This document shows, piece by piece, positions 13,660 through 16,585 of a stretch of DNA of 16,585 nt (positions within the stretch are counted from its first letter, which is position 1; every line of letters begins with the position of its first letter). The stretch spans positions 1 to 16,585 of the forward strand of contig JAEWGK010000275.1 in the NCBI GenBank assembly GCA_023388385.1. Reading direction: 5' to 3'. The position numbers were made by a program, and so were the translations under genes. Below the pieces are notes generated by a model, which was given only the letters and a program-made list of their open reading frames with translations, did no database searches and was not told where the DNA came from. This DNA is from Actinomycetes bacterium (GTDB lineage: Bacteria > Actinomycetota > Actinomycetes > Mycobacteriales > Mycobacteriaceae).

Positions 13660-14730
13660 TCAGAAGCGCGGGTGATCCCCGGTGAGCACCGCGCGTGGCT
13701 CGCCGTCTGCAGCGACGCGGACTTCGCCGAGCTCCCAGCAGTCGACGTGGCGGGCGGTGAGGATGGCCAGCGCGCGGTCCCGGTCCTCCGGCGCGACGAC
13801 GGCAACCATGCCGACGCCCATGTTGAAGGTCTTCTCCATCTCCTCGCGCGCCACCTGGCCCAGCTGAGCGATGGTGCGGAAGATCGGCTGAGGCGTCCAC
13901 GTGGCGCGGGACATCTCGGCGGTGACGCCCTCCGGCAGGACGCGCGCGAGGTTCGCCGCCAGGCCGCCGCCGGTGACGTGGCAGAATGTGCGCACGGCGG
14001 TCTCGTTCATGAGCTCCAGGCAGTCGAGCGCGTAGATGCGCGTCGGCTCCAGCATCTCCTCGCCGAGGGTGCGGCCGAAGTCTTCGACGTACTCGTCGAG
14101 CGACAGGCCGGCGCGCTCCAGCAGGACGTGGCGGGCCAGGGAGTAGCCGTTGGAGTGCAGGCCGGAGGACTTCATGGCGATGATGACGTCGCCCTCGCGG
14201 ACGCGGTCCGGGCCAAGGACCTTGTCCTCCTCCACGACGCCGACGCCGGTGGCCGACACGTCGTAGTCCGTGGGCTCCATGACGCCCGGGTGCTCCGCGG
14301 TCTCGCCACCGAGGAGCGCGCAGCCGGACAGGCGGCAGCCCTCCGCGATGCCGGAGACGATCTGCGCGACGTGCTCCGGGACGACCTTGCCGATGGCGAT
14401 GTAGTCCTGCAGGAACAGCGGCTCCGCGCCGCAGACCACCAGATCGTCGACGACCATGGCCACGAGGTCGAGGCCGATGGTGTCGTGCTTGTCCATCGCC
14501 TGCGCGACGGCGAGCTTCGTGCCGACGCCGTCGGAGGACGCCGCCAGCAGCGGCTTGCGGTACTCGCCGAGGGCGAAGAGGCCGGCGAAGCCGCCGAGCC
14601 CGCCGCGCACCTCCGGGCGGGTGGCCTGCTTCGCGATGGGCGCGAAGAGCTCCACGGCCCGGTCGCCCGCCTCGATGTCGACGCCGGCGGCGGCGTAGGA
14701 GGCGCCGGTGTCCTGGGGATCGCTGCTCAT
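13660..14730 (-). CDS. purM: Phosphoribosylformylglycinamidine cyclo-ligase (AIR synthetase)
   Basis: Fifth step of de novo purine synthesis: ATP-dependent closure of FGAM to aminoimidazole ribotide; cytosolic dimer. It is 356 aa from ATG 14730, with GGAG 11 nt upstream. Family marks are SYAAAGVDIEAGDRAVELF near the N-terminus, KPLLAASSDGVGTKLAVA, the metal/ATP segment DLVAMVVDDLVVCGAEPLF, GGETAEHPGVM, SSGLHSNGYSLAR, and HVTGGGLAANLARVLP. The length and order are normal for PurM. It follows purF by 65 bp on the same strand, so the pair is probably cotranscribed. Confidence 0.97.
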   Translation of the reverse strand: MSSDPQDTGASYAAAGVDIEAGDRAVELFAPIAKQATRPEVRGGLGGFAGLFALGEYRKPLLAASSDGVGTKLAVAQAMDKHDTIGLDLVAMVVDDLVVCGAEPLFLQDYIAIGKVVPEHVAQIVSGIAEGCRLSGCALLGGETAEHPGVMEPTDYDVSATGVGVVEEDKVLGPDRVREGDVIIAMKSSGLHSNGYSLARHVLLERAGLSLDEYVEDFGRTLGEEMLEPTRIYALDCLELMNETAVRTFCHVTGGGLAANLARVLPEGVTAEMSRATWTPQPIFRTIAQLGQVAREEMEKTFNMGVGMVAVVAPEDRDRALAILTARHVDCWELGEVRVAADGEPRAVLTGDHPRF

Positions 14731-14795
14731 TGTTCGGGGTGCTCCTTTGCGGAAGTGGCGGGGTCGGTGAGGGGCTTCGGGGCTCCGGCGTGGGC

Positions 14796-16421
14796 CTAGG
14801 AGGTGGCGAGCTCGCCGGCGGCGTCCGCCGGGGCATCCGGGTGGGACGCATCGACGTGCCCGGGCATGGCCGACTGCGCGGCCTGCAGGCGCGCGACGGC
14901 GTCCGCGTTGGCGTTGCCCTGCGGCAGGCCCAGCGGGTAGCGGCCGTCGAAGCAGGCGCGGCACAGGGTGCCGGCGCTGTGCCTGGCCGCCTCCGTCATG
15001 CCGTCGACGGAGACGAAGCCCAGGCTGTCGGCGCCGATGGCGGTGGCGATGCCGTGGATCAGGTCGCCGTCGCCGACGCCGTTGGCGATGAGCTCCCCCG
15101 GCGACGCGAAGTCGATGCCGTAGAAGCACGGCCACTTCACCGGCGGCGACGCGATGCGCACGTGCACCTCCGCGGCGCCGGCCTCCCGCAGCATGCGGAT
15201 GAGGGCGCGCTGGGTGTTGCCGCGGACGATGGAGTCGTCGACGACGATGAGCCGCTTGCCGGCGATCTGCTCCTTCAGCGGGTTGAGCTTCAGGCGGATG
15301 CCCAGCTGACGGATGGTCTGCGACGGCTGGATGAAGGTGCGGCCGACGTAGCCGTTCTTCGTGAGGCCCTGGCCGAACGGGATGCCGGACTCCTGGGCGT
15401 AGCCGACGGCCGCCGGGGTGCCGGACTCCGGCACCGGCATGACCATGTCGCCATCGGCCGGGAACTCGCGCGCCAGCCGGCGGCCGATCTCCACCCGCAC
15501 CGCGTTGACGCTGCGACCGGCGATGACGGAGTCCGGGCGCGCCAGGTAGACGTACTCGAAGATGCAGCCGGCGTGGTTCGGCTCCGCGAAGCGGTCCGTG
15601 CGCACGCCGGTGGAGTCGATGGCGACGAGTTCGCCCGGCTCGATGTCGCGGACGAAGCTGGCGCCGACGATGTCCAGCGCGCACGTCTCGGAGGCGACGA
15701 CCCAGCCGTTCTCCAGCCGGCCGAGGCACAGGGGACGCACGCCGTGCGGGTCGCGTGCCGCGTAGAGGGTGTCGCCGTCGGTGAAGGTCAGGCAGAACGC
15801 GCCCTTGATCCGCGGCAGCAGCCGAAGCGCCGCGGACTCCACCGTCGTGCGGCCGGCCAGGTCGACGTCCCCGGCGGCGGCCTCGCGGGCAACGGAGCCG
15901 GTCTCGTGCGACAGCAGGGCGCACATGACGTCGGAGTCGGACGGCAGCGGGCCGGTCGCGTCGATGAGGTCCTTGGCGCGGGCCTCCTCGCCGAGTTCGA
16001 CGTGGTTGGTCAGGTTGCCGTTGTGCCCCAGGGCGATGTCGGTGCCGTCGGAGCTCATGCGGAACATCGGCTGCGCGTTCTCCCACGCCGGAGCGCCGGC
16101 GGTGGTGTAGCGCGTATGGCCGACGGCCACGTGCCCCTTGAGGGCGTCGAGCGACTGCTCATCGAAGACCTGCGACACCAGGCCCAGATCCTTGAAGACC
16201 AGCACCTGGTCGCCGTCTCCGACGGCGATGCCGGCGGCCTCCTGGCCGCGGTGCTGGAGGGCGAACAGCCCGTAGTACGTGAGCTTCGAGACGTCCTCCC
16301 CGGGCGCCCACACTCCGAATACGCCGCATTCCTCCCGCGGTTCGGTCTCGCCGAGATCGTCGTACGGGGAGGCGGCGGGGGTGACGCGCGCCGGGGAACC
16401 GGTGTTCAGGGAATCGGCCAC
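14796..16421 (-). CDS. purF: Amidophosphoribosyltransferase
   Basis: Committed first step of purine synthesis: glutamine plus PRPP give phosphoribosylamine. It is 541 aa from GTG 16421, chosen because TACCCT lies 6 nt upstream and no Shine-Dalgarno sequence is seen; GTG 16427 is possible. The nucleophile is Cys32 in REECGVFGVW, so a propeptide of 31 residues would be removed. The PRPP loop is LIVVDDSIVRGNTQ at about 388-401. Cys286, Cys432, Cys487 and Cys490 have the same spacing (146, 55, 3) as the four [4Fe-4S] ligands of the Bacillus subtilis enzyme, so this is the cluster-containing type. The C-terminal about 40 residues are Ala/Asp-rich. Confidence 0.97.
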   Translation of the reverse strand: MADSLNTGSPARVTPAASPYDDLGETEPREECGVFGVWAPGEDVSKLTYYGLFALQHRGQEAAGIAVGDGDQVLVFKDLGLVSQVFDEQSLDALKGHVAVGHTRYTTAGAPAWENAQPMFRMSSDGTDIALGHNGNLTNHVELGEEARAKDLIDATGPLPSDSDVMCALLSHETGSVAREAAAGDVDLAGRTTVESAALRLLPRIKGAFCLTFTDGDTLYAARDPHGVRPLCLGRLENGWVVASETCALDIVGASFVRDIEPGELVAIDSTGVRTDRFAEPNHAGCIFEYVYLARPDSVIAGRSVNAVRVEIGRRLAREFPADGDMVMPVPESGTPAAVGYAQESGIPFGQGLTKNGYVGRTFIQPSQTIRQLGIRLKLNPLKEQIAGKRLIVVDDSIVRGNTQRALIRMLREAGAAEVHVRIASPPVKWPCFYGIDFASPGELIANGVGDGDLIHGIATAIGADSLGFVSVDGMTEAARHSAGTLCRACFDGRYPLGLPQGNANADAVARLQAAQSAMPGHVDASHPDAPADAAGELATS

Positions 16422-16427
16422 GCCCAC

Positions 16428-16433
16428 AGGGTA
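16428..16433 (-). promoter_or_regulatory. Leaderless promoter -10 of purF
   Basis: TACCCT on the minus strand, 6 nt before GTG 16421. It matches the spacing at the other leaderless candidates in this window. The 86-bp gap upstream shows no other clear operator or riboswitch. Confidence 0.45.
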
Positions 16434-16507
16434 CCCGCCGCCCCCGGGGCGGGACCAAAAGCGGGCGGGCCCCGCCGGACGCGCACGCGCGCGGGCCGCC
16501 GCGGACC

Positions 16508-16585
16508 TCACGCCGCGACGACCGGCAGGTGCGCCGCGATGTCGCCCGCGCGCACCCCGGACGCGTCGAACGAGCCGCCCGGGGC
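16508..16585 (-). CDS. C-terminal end of an unidentified protein, partial
   Basis: The minus strand is open from the right edge for 25 codons (APGGSFDASGVRAGDIAAHL and then PVVAA) to a TGA at 16510-16508. It is on the same strand as purF and 86 bp upstream of it. In mycobacteria a small sterol-carrier-family protein gene precedes purF, and this tail could be its end, but 25 residues are too few to recognise the family. It could also be a chance open frame in GC-rich DNA. Confidence 0.4.
   Translation of the reverse strand, partial: APGGSFDASGVRAGDIAAHLPVVAA

Overview
The window is a very GC-rich stretch of core chromosome from a mycolic-acid actinobacterium. It is most likely a high-GC Corynebacterium or a close relative within Mycobacteriales/Corynebacteriales. 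The evidence is mycothiol synthase (MshD), an LmeA-type DUF2993 protein, a DUF3073 protein, many leaderless-looking GTG/ATG starts, and a gene order (dusB - phoU - pst genes - mshD - glnR-like regulator - lmeA - nitrobindin-like - pabC-like - ygfZ - DUF3073 - purM - purF) that closely follows the Rv0823c to Rv0808 neighbourhood of mycobacteria as I remember it. I found no tRNA, rRNA, IS element, prophage, CRISPR array or toxin-antitoxin pair, and no clear sign of recent transfer.

Layout. Bases 1-727 hold the 3' part of an ABC exporter gene (CydC-like) that runs off the left edge. The first 37 bases are an exact inverted copy of bases 111-147, which suggests a contig end or fold-back artefact. 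Next is dusB (800-1987, +), then phoU (2190-2918, +). phoU converges on the high-affinity phosphate transporter genes pstS-pstC-pstA-pstB (7096 down to 3005, -), with a perfect 15-bp hairpin capped by a GAAA tetraloop between phoU and pstB. Upstream of pstS is a textbook PHO-box-like direct repeat (GTTCACC, 4 nt, GTTCACC). mshD (-) and an atypical GlnR-like response regulator (-) lie upstream of the pst genes on the same strand.

From 9384 the lmeA-like lipoprotein or secreted protein and a nitrobindin-like protein are on the + strand. The pabC-like lyase (-) converges on the latter. pabC and ygfZ (+) diverge from a 42-bp gap in which two leaderless promoters appear to overlap. A 58-aa DUF3073 gene (+) with a structured leader follows, then a cluster of hairpins, then purM and purF (both -, purine synthesis). 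The right edge carries the last 25 codons of another minus-strand gene.

How the genes work together. phoU and pstSCAB form a phosphate uptake and sensing module, and both phoU and pstS have candidate PHO boxes. purF and purM are steps 1 and 5 of IMP synthesis. The other genes are housekeeping: tRNA dihydrouridine, mycothiol, folate and Fe-S maintenance. I did not find a convincing undescribed system. The most interesting material is regulatory: the recurrent leaderless promoter geometry, overlapping divergent promoters, hairpin clusters, a 20-bp perfect palindrome between glnR and mshD, and a structured DUF3073 leader.
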